Assembly (NCBI RefSeq): GCF_014648415.1
Contig: NZ_BMRB01000003.1
Span: 372,001 to 436,000, forward strand
Direction of reading: 5' to 3'
DNA length: 64,000 nucleotides
From: Actinokineospora fastidiosa
Lineage (GTDB): Bacteria; Actinomycetota; Actinomycetes; Mycobacteriales; Pseudonocardiaceae
Shown: positions 43,719-53,460 of the stretch, in pieces
Numbering within the stretch: position 1 is the stretch's first letter
How the letters are laid out: each line of letters starts with the position of its first letter
The notes under the pieces: generated by a model
The model's input: only the letters and a program-made list of their open reading frames with translations
Told to the model about the DNA's origin: nothing
Databases searched by the model: none
Position numbers and translations under genes: made by a program

Positions 43719-46700
43719 ATGGCACTGTTCCGTTTCCGCGCGCGCGGGGCCCGGCTGGCGATAGTCCCGCTGCTGGCGGCCACGCTGGCGGCAGGCGTCA
43801 CCACGCCCGCGGCCGCGCAGCCCGTCGCGCCCACGCCGCCCAGCTCCGAAACCTCGGCGTCCCACCAGACAACGCCGCCCACATCGGCGTCCGGTGCGAC
43901 GGCGACATCTCCGCCAGAAGGAACCACCGCAGGCCGACCGCAAGGCGAAACCTCAGCGAACCAACCGGCTCCCGGTGACACCTCCGCGCGCCAGGCGACC
44001 GTCACTGAGGCGCAGGACGCCGCCGCGGCCAGCGCGGACCCGCCCGCGCCGCCCGGTCAGCTCGGGCCGATCGACCCCGGGCCCGACGGCTCGCCGGACA
44101 TCGGCCGGGGCCCGTCGGCCGCCCAGCCCATCGCGCCGCTGCCCGCGCTCGACCCCGGCCCGGACGGCCGCGTGCCGGTCGAGCGGGTGCCGATCGCGCC
44201 CAACCCGCCGGTCACGCCGTCGCCGCTGGACCTGCCCCGACGCCCCGGGCAGGAGCTGGTCGACGCGACCGCGGCCGAGGCGCTGGCCACCCTGGCCGCG
44301 GCGGGCCGCACCACGCCGCAGGGGCAGCCCGACCTCGACGCCGAGGACCTGCAGCCGCAGGTGCGCTCCGCCCAGTTCATCGATCCCACCCGACCGGCCA
44401 CCCTCCGCGAGCTGCTGGAGGCCCTGACCTCGGGCAACATCCCGCCGCCGCTGCCGGTCGACCCGCTGGCGCTGCTGGAGGCCCTGCCCGACGGCATCCC
44501 GCGCCTGACGTACCGCATCTGCTCGGAGTCGCGCACCAAAGAGGTCTCCTGCACGCTGACCCTCCCGCTGGCCGTGCCCGCGATCGTCGACGTCACCGGC
44601 GACGGCACCCCCGACGTGCTCTCCGACCTGGTGCCGCTGGCCGCTCCGGGCGACATCATCGCCGTCGCCCGGGAGATCCTCGACCTCGAGGCCGAGATCG
44701 CGGCCGTGACCAACCGGCTCAACGTGGTCCTCGAACTGCTCAGCGACCCGCTCAACGTCATCCTCCACCCCGAGCTCCTGGTGGAAAAGCTGCAGCTGGA
44801 GAACCTGCTCGCCGACCTCGGCGCCGCGCTCACCGCCAAGGTCGAGGCCCTGCTCAACCTCGTCCACCTCGGACTCGGCCTGGTCAACCTGCGGCTGCCC
44901 ACCAGCGAGTTCGCGGGCGAGGACCTGCCCGCGCACGTGTGGGCGGTCTACGACTTCCCCACGCACAAGCGGATCTCCGTCGGCTTCGACGGCCTGCGCC
45001 GCGGCGCGGGCCTGCCCACGGCCGCCGTCGGCGTCTACACGTTCGCGCCGCTGCAGGTCCTGCGCGGGATCTTCGACATCAAGGCGCGGCTGATCACCGT
45101 CGGCGCGGCGGACTCGCTCGCGATCACCGCGGGTCTGGCCAACGTCACCGACGACGACGCCGGGCACCCGTACGACCCGACGGTCGCGAGCGCGCAGTTC
45201 TCGCCCGTGCCGACCTTCTTCGACGTGCACGCCTTCATCGACCCGGGCGCGCCCGACCGCGACCAGAAGGCGACCGTCGACGCGAACAGCACGACGGAGA
45301 CCCGGCTGGACGTCCAGGTGCTGTCCAACAACCGCACCGCCGACCCGCCGACGGACCGCTTCGACCAGCTCGTCGTGGACGTGCTCCCGACCTCGGTGTC
45401 GGCGGCGCTCATCCGGCCAGCAGGCGGCGGCGACGCGACCGTGGACTACACCGCGAGCGACACGATCGACACCATCCTGTTCGCCGACTACGTCTACTCA
45501 GGACAACAGCTCACCCGGGCCACGCGGGCATCGGCGCAGGCCGTCCCGGCCACCTGGCGCGGCGTGCTGGCGACCGCGCCGGAGAGCGCGCGACTGGACT
45601 ACACGGCGTCCTCCGCGCTCGCCGCGCTCGACATCGCCTTCTACGACCGCGAGCCCGCGATAGTCCTGCGCGGCAGGCTCCGCGAGCTGCCGACGGCGGT
45701 GGTGGTCAACGCCGACCTGCCCGCCCGGCACGTCCAGTTCACCGCCGACAACCCGCTCGGCTCGGCCGAGGTGGCGCTGTCGAAGGGGCTGGGCGACTAC
45801 GCCCCGCTGGACGGCGAGCACGGGACCGCGATCATCGACGGCGACCGGCTCGGCGTCAGCGTCCGGGTGACCGGGCTGCGCGGCATCGACGTCTACTTCG
45901 ACGACCACCCGCGCGGCGGGACCGAGTTCACCCCGGGCGGCCAGCGGTTCGTCGCGGCGGGCGTGATCGACGGCAGGCAGAAGGCGCGCCTCGACGTGTC
46001 GAACCTGCCCGCGTCGCTGGCGTTCGACCTCGACACCGTCGCCCGCAGGGTGCTGTTCACCGCCAGTTCGGTGGTGAACCGCGTGCAGGCGGCCTATGTG
46101 GACACCGCGGCCGGGCCGAGCGCGCTGGCCGCGATCGAGGGCCTGCCGGAGCGCGTCGAGGTGACCTACGACCTCGGCGAGCGGCCCCGCCTGGCCTACC
46201 GGGCCAGCAGCGCCGTGCCGCGCGCGGAGCTGTTCGTCAGCCCGCAGGGCGTCGAGCGGCTCGACCCGACCGGCAACCACTACCTGTCAGCGGCGCTGAC
46301 GGCGTTGCCGACCGAGGTCGACGTGCTGGTGGACCTGCCTGCCCGCCACCTCGACGGCACGATGTCGGCCCCGCTGGGCGGGATCACCGCGGTGGCCCGC
46401 ACGCCGGTCGCGGGCCGCGACTACCTGGCCATCGGCGAGCTGACGGGCGTGCCCGCGCGGTTCGACGCCGACTTCGCCGACGGCCTCATGCGCTTCCGCG
46501 GCCTCACCGGCCCGCTGGGCGCGGCGCGGTTCTCGGTGACCAACCACGCGGGCGCGACGATGCCTGCCGGGCAGCACGTGTCCGCGCACTACCGGCAGGT
46601 CACCGGCGACTTCGACGGCAGCGTGTCGATCCGCAACCTGACCCTGGCCGAGTACGCGCGCGGTCCGGCAAGCCAGGTCGCCAACCTGCAACTGGACACC

Positions 46701-49700
46701 GACGGGCAGCCGGTGTTCGTCGACGCCGACGTGCTGCTGGCCGCGAACGGCGTGGACGACACCCGGCTGGCCGTGACGGCGCGCATCGACAACCTGCCGA
46801 CCGACCTGACGCTCACCGTCGACCTGGCCGACGGCAAGATCACCTACACCGGCGACCGGTCGATCGGGCTGACCGCCGACGTGCACATCGGCAAGGTCGC
46901 CGCGCTCGCCGGGCTCGGCGCGCCGCTGTTCGACAACGGCGTCGCGGTGCGGGCCCGAGGCTGTGACGCGGGCGCTGGCTGCGCGCCCGACGACACGCCG
47001 ATCTGCACGCTGTTCGAGCGCTGCCTCGGCGTGGCCGGGACGATCCGGCTGCCCGGCCTGCCGACCGCGCTGTCGGTCGACCTGGCCGGCCGGGAGATCG
47101 AGATCACCGGCTACACCCAGCCGCCGGGCGCGCCGCTGACGGCGTACCTGGAGGTCATCGGGCTGCTGCCGGGCCTGCCCCGGCTGGAGGGGCAGGTCGA
47201 GCTGGCCGGGCTGCCGTCGAACGTGGACCTGGCAGTCGGGCCCATCACCGTCGAGGACGCGCCGTCGCGGGTCGACGTCGGGTACCGGGCGTCGGCGCCG
47301 CTGGGCACGCTGCGGATCGCCGCGGAGGCCGACACGCCGACCACGCTGCGGGCGCGGGCGTCGATCGACCGGCTGCCCGCGACGGCGCGGGTCACCGGGA
47401 CGTTCGACGCGGTGACCCGGCTCGGGGTGCACAACTCCGCGCCGATCGACGAGGTGAGCGCGTCGCTGTCCACTGTGGACGCCGGGCTGCTGTCGGCGTC
47501 CGCGCAGGGGATCCCGGCGGACCTCGACGTCCTGGTGGACGCCCCGGCGTCGCACTTCGAGTCGGTGGCGTCGGCCGAGCTGGGGCGGATCACGTTCCGC
47601 GCGGCGCGGGTGCCGTTCCAGGGCAGGCAGTACCAGGTGTTCGCCGAGGCCCGGGGCATCCCGGCGCGGATGGAGGCCGACTGGGCAGGCGGGGCGTTCG
47701 CCTTCCGCGGCGTCTCAGGCGCGATTGACGCCGCGGCGTTCGCGGTGACCAACCACCCCGGCGCCACGGCCCCCACCGGCCAGCACGTCGCCGCGCACTA
47801 CCGGCAGGCCAGCGGCGACCTCGACGCCAGCGCGGCGGTGTTCGGGCTGTCGGAGGTCTCGGCGCGGCCGAGGGACAACGGCGTCGCCTTCGACCTGCGC
47901 ACCGGCAACGGCGCGGTCAACTTCGACGGCGACTTCGTGCTCGCCGCCGACGTCCGCTACGCCGCGCTGGGCCGGGTGACGCTGCCGAGCACGCTGGACG
48001 TCACCTACGGCGACGGCAAGCTGAGCTACCTCACCGACCGGCCGGTGGGCCTGCTCGCCGAGGCCCGGGTCGGCAAGACCGCCGCGATCGACGCCATCGA
48101 CCGCGTGCCGCTGTACGCGCACGGGATCGCGGTCGAGGCGCGCGCGTGCTCGGGCGCGGGCTGCGCCCCGGACGAGAGCCCGCTGTGCGGCCTGCTGGGC
48201 AAGTGCTTCGGCGCGGTCGGCACGGTGTCGCTGCCCGGCCTGCCCACCAGGGTCGACGTCGACATGGCGGCCACCAAGATCGGCATTGTCGGGTACCGCC
48301 CGCCCGCGGGCGTCGACCTGATCGCCTACGCGCGGTTCGACGGCCTGTTCGACGTCGCGCCGCGCACGGCGGCCATGGCCAGGCTGCGCGGGCTGCCGTC
48401 GCCGTTCGACCTGCACATCGGCCCGTTCGGCTTCGACAAGACCGACGCGGCGCGGGCCAACGACCTCAGCGTGGAGTACACCGCCTCCGGCGGCGTCGAC
48501 GAACTCCAACTGCGCGCCGAGGCTGACACGACCACCCCCTACGGCACGCTGCGCGGCGCGGCGGACGTCCAGGGCGTGCCATCGTCGCTGAAGGTCACCG
48601 GCGACTTCGGCGCGAACAGCCGCGTGCGGGTGGCGTCCAACGCGCCGATCCGCATGGTCAACGCGCACGTCGGCGGCACCTACGACGGCGCACCGGCCGG
48701 GGCGCGGGCGCGGCTGACCGACATCCCGGCCTGCGACGCCGGGCCGAACGCGCCGTGCGTGGACGTCACGGTGACCGGCACCGACAAGGAGGGCACGCCG
48801 CTGAAGGTCCCGGTGATCGACATCGTGTCGGCCGAACCGGGCCTGGACGCCGAGGCGTACGTGCAGGGCCGCTTCGCCCTCGCCGGCGACCCGATCGGCC
48901 TGCAGGTCAACGACGTGTTCGCCGCGCTGGTCGACCTGGGCGAGAAGGTGACGGTCACCGTCGCGCCGAACGACCTGGGCACGTTCGACACGCGGCTGCA
49001 GTCCAGCCCGGGCAAGACCGGGTCGCTGCTGGTGGGCGGGTCGTTCGAGCTGCGGCAGAACGAGCCGCTGGTCATCGAGGAGTTCGAGCAGGACATCGTC
49101 GCCTGCGTCGGCATCCCGATCCTGACCCTGCACGTGGACCGCGGCCACATCCAGGCGCCGGAGGTGGTCATCGACGACATCCACCTGGTCGTCGACGGCT
49201 TCAGCGACATGACGCTCACCCCCGGCAAGGGCTACGTCGCCTTCGGCGTGCAGGGGACCTACGACCGGTTCAGCATGGTCGCCCCGGACGTGCGGGCGAA
49301 GCTGGACCTGGACCTGAGCCTGCAGATCCAGAAGTTCGACCAGCCGCTGTTCCCGCTCTACGAGTTCGACCTGAATTTGAGCCCGCAGGACAACCACACC
49401 GGCCTGCGGTTCCACGTGTTCGACATGAAGAAGCGGGTCAACGCCGAGTTCCAGGTCCAGTTGGGCCCGGTGCCGATCACGGTCTACCCGGTCGAGTCCA
49501 GCCCCGGCTTCCTGGAAGAGCAGATCCCGGCGGACCCGTCCCTGTCCGGCATCACCGTCCTGCCGCCCCAGTCGGGCGTCGGCGACGCGGACAACCGCAA
49601 GTTCGTCTTCACGTTCATGGACCCGGGCAAGGTGGTGAACGGTCAGATGCAGTACCTGAGCGGCGAGGCCGCCCAGTTGCTCGACATCGCCGTCTCCAAT

Positions 49701-49751
49701 AGCTTCAGCCCGTTCCCCCCGGAAGGCGACAGCGGCGGCGGCCCTTGCTGA
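43719..49751 (+). CDS. Giant secreted repeat protein
   Basis: A 2010-residue protein. A Sec signal (RLAIVPLLAATLAAGVTTPA, cleaved near AAAQP) precedes a 150-residue Pro/Thr/Ser-rich linker. Residues about 200-400 have amphipathic helices (LDLEAEIAAVTNRLNVVLEL). From about 500 to 1680 the protein is a long series of beta-rich units with cores like LPxxxxVxxDL and VxYxASxxxxxA, including a 402-residue tandem duplication. The last 330 residues differ (VCGIPILTL-like strand, DLDLSLQIQKFDQPLFPLYE) and end GDSGGGPC. I know no family; the arrangement recalls elongated beta-groove or adhesin-like proteins. ATG at 43719 follows TGGGGGATG. Confidence 0.85.
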   Translation: MALFRFRARGARLAIVPLLAATLAAGVTTPAAAQPVAPTPPSSETSASHQTTPPTSASGATATSPPEGTTAGRPQGETSANQPAPGDTSARQATVTEAQDAAAASADPPAPPGQLGPIDPGPDGSPDIGRGPSAAQPIAPLPALDPGPDGRVPVERVPIAPNPPVTPSPLDLPRRPGQELVDATAAEALATLAAAGRTTPQGQPDLDAEDLQPQVRSAQFIDPTRPATLRELLEALTSGNIPPPLPVDPLALLEALPDGIPRLTYRICSESRTKEVSCTLTLPLAVPAIVDVTGDGTPDVLSDLVPLAAPGDIIAVAREILDLEAEIAAVTNRLNVVLELLSDPLNVILHPELLVEKLQLENLLADLGAALTAKVEALLNLVHLGLGLVNLRLPTSEFAGEDLPAHVWAVYDFPTHKRISVGFDGLRRGAGLPTAAVGVYTFAPLQVLRGIFDIKARLITVGAADSLAITAGLANVTDDDAGHPYDPTVASAQFSPVPTFFDVHAFIDPGAPDRDQKATVDANSTTETRLDVQVLSNNRTADPPTDRFDQLVVDVLPTSVSAALIRPAGGGDATVDYTASDTIDTILFADYVYSGQQLTRATRASAQAVPATWRGVLATAPESARLDYTASSALAALDIAFYDREPAIVLRGRLRELPTAVVVNADLPARHVQFTADNPLGSAEVALSKGLGDYAPLDGEHGTAIIDGDRLGVSVRVTGLRGIDVYFDDHPRGGTEFTPGGQRFVAAGVIDGRQKARLDVSNLPASLAFDLDTVARRVLFTASSVVNRVQAAYVDTAAGPSALAAIEGLPERVEVTYDLGERPRLAYRASSAVPRAELFVSPQGVERLDPTGNHYLSAALTALPTEVDVLVDLPARHLDGTMSAPLGGITAVARTPVAGRDYLAIGELTGVPARFDADFADGLMRFRGLTGPLGAARFSVTNHAGATMPAGQHVSAHYRQVTGDFDGSVSIRNLTLAEYARGPASQVANLQLDTDGQPVFVDADVLLAANGVDDTRLAVTARIDNLPTDLTLTVDLADGKITYTGDRSIGLTADVHIGKVAALAGLGAPLFDNGVAVRARGCDAGAGCAPDDTPICTLFERCLGVAGTIRLPGLPTALSVDLAGREIEITGYTQPPGAPLTAYLEVIGLLPGLPRLEGQVELAGLPSNVDLAVGPITVEDAPSRVDVGYRASAPLGTLRIAAEADTPTTLRARASIDRLPATARVTGTFDAVTRLGVHNSAPIDEVSASLSTVDAGLLSASAQGIPADLDVLVDAPASHFESVASAELGRITFRAARVPFQGRQYQVFAEARGIPARMEADWAGGAFAFRGVSGAIDAAAFAVTNHPGATAPTGQHVAAHYRQASGDLDASAAVFGLSEVSARPRDNGVAFDLRTGNGAVNFDGDFVLAADVRYAALGRVTLPSTLDVTYGDGKLSYLTDRPVGLLAEARVGKTAAIDAIDRVPLYAHGIAVEARACSGAGCAPDESPLCGLLGKCFGAVGTVSLPGLPTRVDVDMAATKIGIVGYRPPAGVDLIAYARFDGLFDVAPRTAAMARLRGLPSPFDLHIGPFGFDKTDAARANDLSVEYTASGGVDELQLRAEADTTTPYGTLRGAADVQGVPSSLKVTGDFGANSRVRVASNAPIRMVNAHVGGTYDGAPAGARARLTDIPACDAGPNAPCVDVTVTGTDKEGTPLKVPVIDIVSAEPGLDAEAYVQGRFALAGDPIGLQVNDVFAALVDLGEKVTVTVAPNDLGTFDTRLQSSPGKTGSLLVGGSFELRQNEPLVIEEFEQDIVACVGIPILTLHVDRGHIQAPEVVIDDIHLVVDGFSDMTLTPGKGYVAFGVQGTYDRFSMVAPDVRAKLDLDLSLQIQKFDQPLFPLYEFDLNLSPQDNHTGLRFHVFDMKKRVNAEFQVQLGPVPITVYPVESSPGFLEEQIPADPSLSGITVLPPQSGVGDADNRKFVFTFMDPGKVVNGQMQYLSGEAAQLLDIAVSNSFSPFPPEGDSGGGPC
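46305..48710 (+). repeat. Two tandem 1.2-kb coding repeats
   Basis: Unit 1 begins at residue 863 (LPTEVDVLVDLPARH) and unit 2 at residue 1265 (IPADLDVLVDAPASH). Matching blocks include VTNHAGATMPAGQHVSAHYR at 940 and VTNHPGATAPTGQHVAAHYR at 1343, and the four-Cys blocks GAGCAPDDTPICTLFERC and GAGCAPDESPLCGLLGKC. The period is 402-403 residues. Divergence between units shows the duplication is old. Confidence 0.88.
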
Positions 49752-50182
49752 ACCTGACCCGACCCGCGATGGCGGCGCTGGCCCTGGTGCTGGCGTCGCC
49801 CGCGGGCGTGTCCGCCTGCGGCCTCGGCTGCTCCGCCGAACTGTCCCTACCCCCCGCCCACGTCGAGGGCCACGGCCAACCCCTGGTCGACCTCACCCTC
49901 ACCGCCACCCTCACCAACAACGACAAGCCGGTCTCAGGCGTCGACGTGGAGTTCCTGGCCCTGGGCCCCGACGGCATCCTCCTCGGCTCCGCCACCACCG
50001 GCCCCGACGGCACCGCCCGCCTAACCGCCGACAACGCCTTGGGCCCCGACTCCATCCGCGGCCACAAAGCCACTTCCTGGACCACCTACGCCGCCCGCGT
50101 CGCGGTCATCCAGTCCTCAGAACAGGCCGCCGACACCATCTGCGCAGAACAGGCCACCGCCCCGTTCGAGTTCGTCCCCTGA
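49745..50182 (+). CDS. Small secreted Ig-like protein, possible lipoprotein
   Basis: A 145-residue protein. The N-terminus LTRPAMAALALVLASPAG ends VSAC, which fits a lipobox, followed by GLGCSAEL. The rest is one Ig-like/invasin-type domain: DLTLTATLTNNDKPVSGVDV, FLALGPDGILLGSATTG and PDGTARLTADNALG. The TTG at 49745 overlaps the giant gene's stop by seven bases and gives a complete signal; ATG at 49769 is the alternative. It is in an operon with the giant secreted protein and could be its surface partner. Cys residues in ADTICAEQA suggest a disulphide. Confidence 0.7.
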   Translation: MLNLTRPAMAALALVLASPAGVSACGLGCSAELSLPPAHVEGHGQPLVDLTLTATLTNNDKPVSGVDVEFLALGPDGILLGSATTGPDGTARLTADNALGPDSIRGHKATSWTTYAARVAVIQSSEQAADTICAEQATAPFEFVP

Positions 50183-50211
50183 CCCTGACGGGACCTCGCT
50201 CTGTTCCCGCC

Positions 50212-50787
50212 CTACTGGGCCGCCCGGACCGTCGCCAAGACGGCCGGGGCGATCCGAGCCACCAGACCGCAGGCGCCTGCATCCGGACGCGCGGCCTGAT
50301 CGCGGCACCAGACATGGACGGTGGTCGTATCGGAGAGGCCGATCACGGCACGAGTGCCTTTCAGTTCGCCGTCGAGCACGACACCCGGATAACCGTCGAA
50401 ATCCCTCGGCCCCCACCGCCGGTAGACGCCCGCGGCGTTGGCTTCGTACTCGTCGACCAGCCCGGTCTTGGCGAACCAAATGTCCACCAGGTGGTCACCG
50501 TCTTCGCCCACCACGGCGTAGGTGCATTCCGCGCCGGGCCGACGAGCCTCCGGATGCCCTTCCGTCAGACCGAGCTCGCTTCGCTGCTCCGGAGTCAAGG
50601 CGAGGCAGGATTCGTTGTAGAACGCAGTGAAGTCCAGCGGCGCCGCGACCACTGGGGCGCCATGAGGAAGCAGGCGCGAGGTCGGCGGGGTCACCGGCAG
50701 CGGCGTTACGTCACCGCCACAACCACTGAGCACGACAAGCGAGGCGAGGACCACCGCCGCAGCGACCACCGCGCGCTTCCCGACCAC
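50212..50787 (-). CDS. DUF3558 lipoprotein
   Basis: A 191-residue lipoprotein. The signal sequence VVAAAVVLASLVVLSGCGGD has a clear lipobox (LSGC). The DUF3558 domain follows: LDFTAFYNESCLALTPEQR with GAECTYAVVGEDGDHLVDIW and GPRDFDGYPGVVLDG, ending ARIAPAVLATVRAAQ. Four conserved Cys are present. GTG at 50787 follows GGAGGGGACC. Such proteins are multicopy cell-envelope lipoproteins of Pseudonocardiales with unknown function. It shares its C-terminal motif with the paralogue at 53461-54042. Confidence 0.9.
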   Translation of the reverse strand: MVGKRAVVAAAVVLASLVVLSGCGGDVTPLPVTPPTSRLLPHGAPVVAAPLDFTAFYNESCLALTPEQRSELGLTEGHPEARRPGAECTYAVVGEDGDHLVDIWFAKTGLVDEYEANAAGVYRRWGPRDFDGYPGVVLDGELKGTRAVIGLSDTTTVHVWCRDQAARPDAGACGLVARIAPAVLATVRAAQ

Positions 50788-50960
50788 GGTCCCCTCCAGC
50801 ACGACAACCCTCTTACCGTCAACGCTATCTGGTGACGAGCGGCGGGGCGGACGGCTCGGCGCCACCCGTAGGCGCGCAAGGACGAGATCCATCTCTAACC
50901 GTAAGAAGGGACCAACGGAACGTCAGCCTCCGCTGGAGACTGCGCTGACCAGCGATATCA

Positions 50961-50980
50961 TTATTATCGCCGAGTAATAA
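50961..50980. promoter_or_regulatory. AT-rich inverted repeat in 344-base gap
   Basis: TTATTA-tcgccgag-TAATAA is a perfect 6-base inverted repeat, and GAGTAAT occurs twice (50972 and 50983). The gap 50788-51131 between divergent lipoprotein and nuclease-like genes is otherwise without a gene and markedly AT-richer than its surroundings. A candidate -35 TTGACG is at about 51038. An operator for the nuclease-like gene is plausible. Confidence 0.35.
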
Positions 50981-51131
50981 GTGAGTAATCCTCGTGAATG
51001 ACCGCGGAACCCGACGCCAGTTGGAAACCCCTTTCCTCTTGACGGAGTACCTCCTCAGACTGACATTCGATGCAACCAGTTAGGACATCCGGCTACGGTC
51101 AGCTGGCCGGGGCTGGCGGCAAGGGGTGCCC

Positions 51132-52991
51132 ATGATCGACGACGTCCGCGCCGAACCGGCCGCTCTGCGGGCGGAGGACATCGCTCCCTTCTTTTCCTTC
51201 ACCCTGCTTGAATACACGAGCGATGACCCTGGCACCGCCTTCGCCAAACTCCGCGACTTCGTGCGGACGTCGGCGGGTCGGACCCGGGTCCGACGAACCG
51301 CGCGCGCCGTTGGTGAGTTGTACGGCGATTCCGATCGCGCAGAGTCGATCAGGCTCCGCGAGGCGACCGGGATCGATGAAGTGTTCGGCATCGTTCGGGA
51401 GCAAACCAAGGCGCCGAGTTGGGCGATGGGGGATTCACCATTCACCGACCTCGTCCACGATCTGGTGGTCATCGCCCGGAGGGGACGCTTCGTCGCGTTG
51501 CACGGCGGTGAGATCATCAGCGATCGGGCATTAGACAAGTGGGTTGACCGCCCTGGCGTGCCCTTCCGCCGCCTCCCACACCCCGTCCTGGCCGGGTTGT
51601 TCCCGGGTGACGTGCGAATGGCATGGATGAAGGGCACTCATCGGCCGCGCACAACGAAGGCCGACACGATCGCCAAGGGCGGTCTACGCCTACAGGAGGA
51701 GAGCAAGCCGCTGGAGGCGGCGTCCTACGCGCTTCGGGCGGCCAAGACCGATTTCGATCCGCAGGACGCCACGGCCCTCCTGCGCGGCTCGGTGATCGTC
51801 TCGCCGGACAAGTCGAGGGTCTCCTGGGCAAATCGGACCGATCTGATCACGACACTGCGGGCACTGGTCGAGACCTTCGAGTCCGTCGACAAGGCGCTGG
51901 TCGCCGAGAAGCCGCCGGATCCCATCCTGCCGGATCTCGCCGTGCGGGAGGCTGACCTGGCCACTGTGCGATGCGCCATCGATATCAGCGTGGCCACGAC
52001 CTTCGACCACCCGCTGGAGGACTACACCGAGGAGCACCTCGACCGCATCGGCCTGCTCCAAGGCGCGCTCATGGACGTCACGGGCAAGGACCGGTCGGCG
52101 GAGTTCATCGTAGACGTTGGGCGCGATGGCTCGGTGTGCGGCCAGCTGCTGATGAAGCCGATCCGTCGAGGGCACGGCTACATGCTCGACGTCCGGCTGC
52201 ACGGCACGCCCTCCGCGGAGGCAGTGGTCCGGGAGATCAGGCACGCCATCGGCGACGGCGACCTGCTGACCGTGCACTTCGAGTCCGGTCACGCGTTCAT
52301 CGGCAACCAGATCTACCGGCAGAACCCGACGGGTTCACCGTTCCGCGGGTACGAGTTCGCCGACTTCACCGGCTTCACCATCACCAGGGAGAAGCCGAAC
52401 GTCGCAGGTGATCAAAACATCCATGAGGCGATCGCCGTCGGCACCGACAGCTTCCTGTTCACCTGGGTCGCGCGGAGGTATTCGACCGGCGAGCTGATCT
52501 GCGACGACGGCGCAGGCGAGATCGCCGACTTCCTGCATCTGGACAACGACGGCACGCTGACCGCTATTCACGTCAAGGCCGCGGACAGTGCTTCCGCGGC
52601 CCGCCAGGTCAGCCTGACCCGGTACGAACAGGTGGCGAGCCAGGCCGTGAAGAACATCCGGGCACTCGCCAACGATGAACTGATCAGCCGCCTGTCGAGC
52701 CCGCGTGTCGGTGCGCCCGCGTCGTGGTCGGACGGGAACCGCGTGCCCGACCGCAGCCGCTTCATCGAGGGACTTCGCGCTCGCGTCGACAGCGACGAGA
52801 CGTACGTCGTGATCGTTCAACCGCACCTGCTCCAATCCGTGCACGATCGTGCCCGAGAGGCTATGGCAGCCGGGGCACCTTCAGCGGCGTCTCGCAGGCT
52901 GCAACTCCTCGACGACCTCCTCAACGGGGTGCGGGCCAGCGTTGTCGGCCAGTGCGACGATCTCATCGTGATCGGCAGCGCCGACTATTAA
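51132..52991 (+). CDS. Large nuclease-like protein of unknown family
   Basis: A 619-residue soluble protein. The C-terminal third (about residues 445-510) contains CDDGAGEIADFLHLDNDGT followed by LTAIHVKAADSASAARQVS and YEQVASQAVKNIRAL. The D-G-x-x-E-x-A-D-F ... H-x-K arrangement resembles PD-(D/E)XK-type nuclease cores found in helicase-associated and defence proteins. The rest (alternating alpha/beta, MGDSPFTDLVHDLVVIARRG near 100) is unfamiliar. ATG at 51132 follows AAGGGG; a GTG at 51126 is also in frame. It stands alone between two DUF3558 genes, and its codon use is slightly less GC-rich than neighbours, suggesting transfer. Confidence 0.7.
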   Translation: MIDDVRAEPAALRAEDIAPFFSFTLLEYTSDDPGTAFAKLRDFVRTSAGRTRVRRTARAVGELYGDSDRAESIRLREATGIDEVFGIVREQTKAPSWAMGDSPFTDLVHDLVVIARRGRFVALHGGEIISDRALDKWVDRPGVPFRRLPHPVLAGLFPGDVRMAWMKGTHRPRTTKADTIAKGGLRLQEESKPLEAASYALRAAKTDFDPQDATALLRGSVIVSPDKSRVSWANRTDLITTLRALVETFESVDKALVAEKPPDPILPDLAVREADLATVRCAIDISVATTFDHPLEDYTEEHLDRIGLLQGALMDVTGKDRSAEFIVDVGRDGSVCGQLLMKPIRRGHGYMLDVRLHGTPSAEAVVREIRHAIGDGDLLTVHFESGHAFIGNQIYRQNPTGSPFRGYEFADFTGFTITREKPNVAGDQNIHEAIAVGTDSFLFTWVARRYSTGELICDDGAGEIADFLHLDNDGTLTAIHVKAADSASAARQVSLTRYEQVASQAVKNIRALANDELISRLSSPRVGAPASWSDGNRVPDRSRFIEGLRARVDSDETYVVIVQPHLLQSVHDRAREAMAAGAPSAASRRLQLLDDLLNGVRASVVGQCDDLIVIGSADY

Positions 52992-53460
52992 CCACGAGAC
53001 GCAACCTCGACATTCGGCTCGCTCAACCGTTCAGGTGTGCTTGCCGCGAGTGTGGGTGCTGGCGGGTGGAACGGCTCTCGTGAAGCCTGAGCCGACCGAT
53101 GTGCCGGTGGAGGTGACCGCGACCTTCGATGGCGACCTACAGGAGCGCTGAGCGGGCCAAGATCTTGGTGACGCCTCTTCGGAATCGCCGTGTCGGAACT
53201 CCTCCGAAGGACGGCCAGGACCGTCCTGGTCCCGGGAGAATCGCCGCCTCTGGGAGATCCAACACCTCCGTGTCATCGCCCGTACCTCGACGGCGTCAAC
53301 AGGACCGAGCAGGACACCGCCGAGGCGACCCGCCAAATCGCGACAGTCTCCGGACCGAGGTGGAGCGACTCCGCGAGGAGCGGCGATACGAACCCACGGA
53401 GGTCAATCCATCGGAACTGTCGACCGTGCCGCACATCCGCGACTACAAGTGATAAGCCTG
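52992..53460. other. 469-base region without a convincing gene; possible gene remnant
   Basis: No frame gives an ORF with consistent codon bias. Fragments look protein-like in different frames: VEVTATFDGDLQER ending at a stop near 53151, RTEQDTAEATRQIATVSG near 53320, and EVERLREERRYEPTEVNP up to the stop at 53452. This is what a frameshifted or decayed gene would show. I cannot identify a parent family. Confidence 0.4.
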
